Source: an uncultured Clostridia bacterium
GTDB taxonomy: Bacteria > Bacillota > Clostridia > Christensenellales > Borkfalkiaceae
Assembly (NCBI GenBank): GCA_937915565.1
Contig: CALDMH010000110.1
Coordinates: forward strand, 1-5,887
Direction: 5' to 3'
Length of the DNA stretch: 5,887 nt
The position numbers and the translations under genes were made by a program. Below the pieces are notes generated by a model that saw only the letters and a program-made list of their open reading frames with translations, made no database searches and was not told the DNA's origin. Shown in pieces: positions 5,638 through 5,887 of the stretch. How positions within the stretch are numbered: the stretch's first letter is position 1; each line of letters opens with the position of its first letter.

Positions 5638-5887
5638 CAGTTATCTCCCAAAATTTTCTCGATTTCTTTTTTTATCTTCTCGTTTTCGCCGTTTAAGCCC
5701 TCAACGAGTTTCAACACGGCTTTCTTTTTCGATAAAATCCCCAGTTTTTTCTCAAAAACGAGAAGTTGTTTTTTAGCTTTCGTAACCGCGTCCGACACGC
5801 TCTGGCGGGAAATGCCCTTTATCTCGGCTATTTCGCCCAAAGACAAATCCATTCCGGAATACATATCGAATATCTCTTTTTGCGCGG
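5637..5887 (-). CDS. ylxM: YlxM/p13-family DNA-binding-like protein, N-terminus cut by window edge
   Basis: This is the C-terminal part of a small helix-turn-helix protein related to sigma-70 region 4, found next to ffh in Firmicutes and linked to SRP function. The frame is open to the right edge: codons before the ATG at 5864 read Ala-Gln-Lys-Glu-Ile-Phe-Asp, which fits the family, so that ATG is internal and the true start lies outside. Visible residues include MYSGMDLSLGEIAEIKGISRQSVSDAV, where SLGEIAE and SRQSVSDAV form the two HTH helices, followed by a charged, probably coiled-coil tail rich in Lys and Glu. Family members are about 110 residues; some 82 are seen here. The stop overlaps the ffh start. 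It probably acts with Ffh rather than as a specific repressor, but the mechanism is not settled. Confidence 0.9.
   Translation of the reverse strand, partial: AQKEIFDMYSGMDLSLGEIAEIKGISRQSVSDAVTKAKKQLLVFEKKLGILSKKKAVLKLVEGLNGENEKIKKEIEKILGDN

Noticed and set aside
5637..5864. Reading ylxM as a complete 75-residue gene starting at 5864.
   Set aside because: The frame stays open to the right edge with family-like residues before that ATG, so the gene is truncated by the window rather than short.
1..5887. An undescribed defence, mobile or biosynthetic system.
   Set aside because: Every stretch longer than about 110 bases is coding for a recognised conserved family; there are no transposase, integrase, CRISPR or toxin-antitoxin signatures.

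Overview
The window is a dense block of housekeeping genes, all read from the minus strand. From right to left (the direction of transcription) they are: the end of ylxM, ffh, rpsP, khpA (ylqC), rimM, trmD, rbgA (ylqF), rnhB, yraN, and the first half of a THUMP-domain RNA methyltransferase (YpsC/RlmL type). This order is the conserved ylxM-ffh-rpsP-khpA-rimM-trmD cluster of Firmicutes, followed by the rbgA-rnhB-yraN group common in Clostridia. Moderate GC, many AT-rich spacers, GGAGG-type ribosome binding sites and the presence of rbgA, khpA and ylxM suggest a Clostridia-like Firmicute, possibly an uncultivated gut lineage. The genus cannot be told from this sequence.

Layout. 5637-5887: YlxM, cut by the window edge at its N-terminus. 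4318-5637: Ffh, the SRP GTPase, whose ATG shares one base with the ylxM stop. A 68-bp spacer with a strong SD leads into rpsP (3953-4249), then khpA (3697-3933). A 71-bp gap follows, holding a strong 14-bp perfect hairpin that ends 11 nt before rimM. rimM, trmD, rbgA and rnhB (3625 down to 960) are packed with overlaps or 0-1 nt gaps. yraN (658-1020) begins inside rnhB. A 110-bp gap with short imperfect repeats precedes the methyltransferase (547 to the left edge).

Functionally the block joins membrane-protein targeting (YlxM, Ffh) to ribosome production: S16, the 30S factor RimM, the tRNA m1G37 methylase TrmD, the 50S assembly GTPase RbgA and a probable rRNA methylase. KhpA is an RNA-binding protein, RNase HII removes ribonucleotides from DNA, and YraN is a nuclease-fold protein of unclear role. 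The hairpin before rimM divides the abundant products (Ffh, S16) from the low-abundance enzymes. rplS, which usually follows trmD, is absent.

I see no mobile element, CRISPR array, tRNA, rRNA or new defence or biosynthetic system. The interest lies in regulatory and layout details: the rimM hairpin without an SD, the missing rplS, the long rnhB/yraN overlap and the repeats after yraN.
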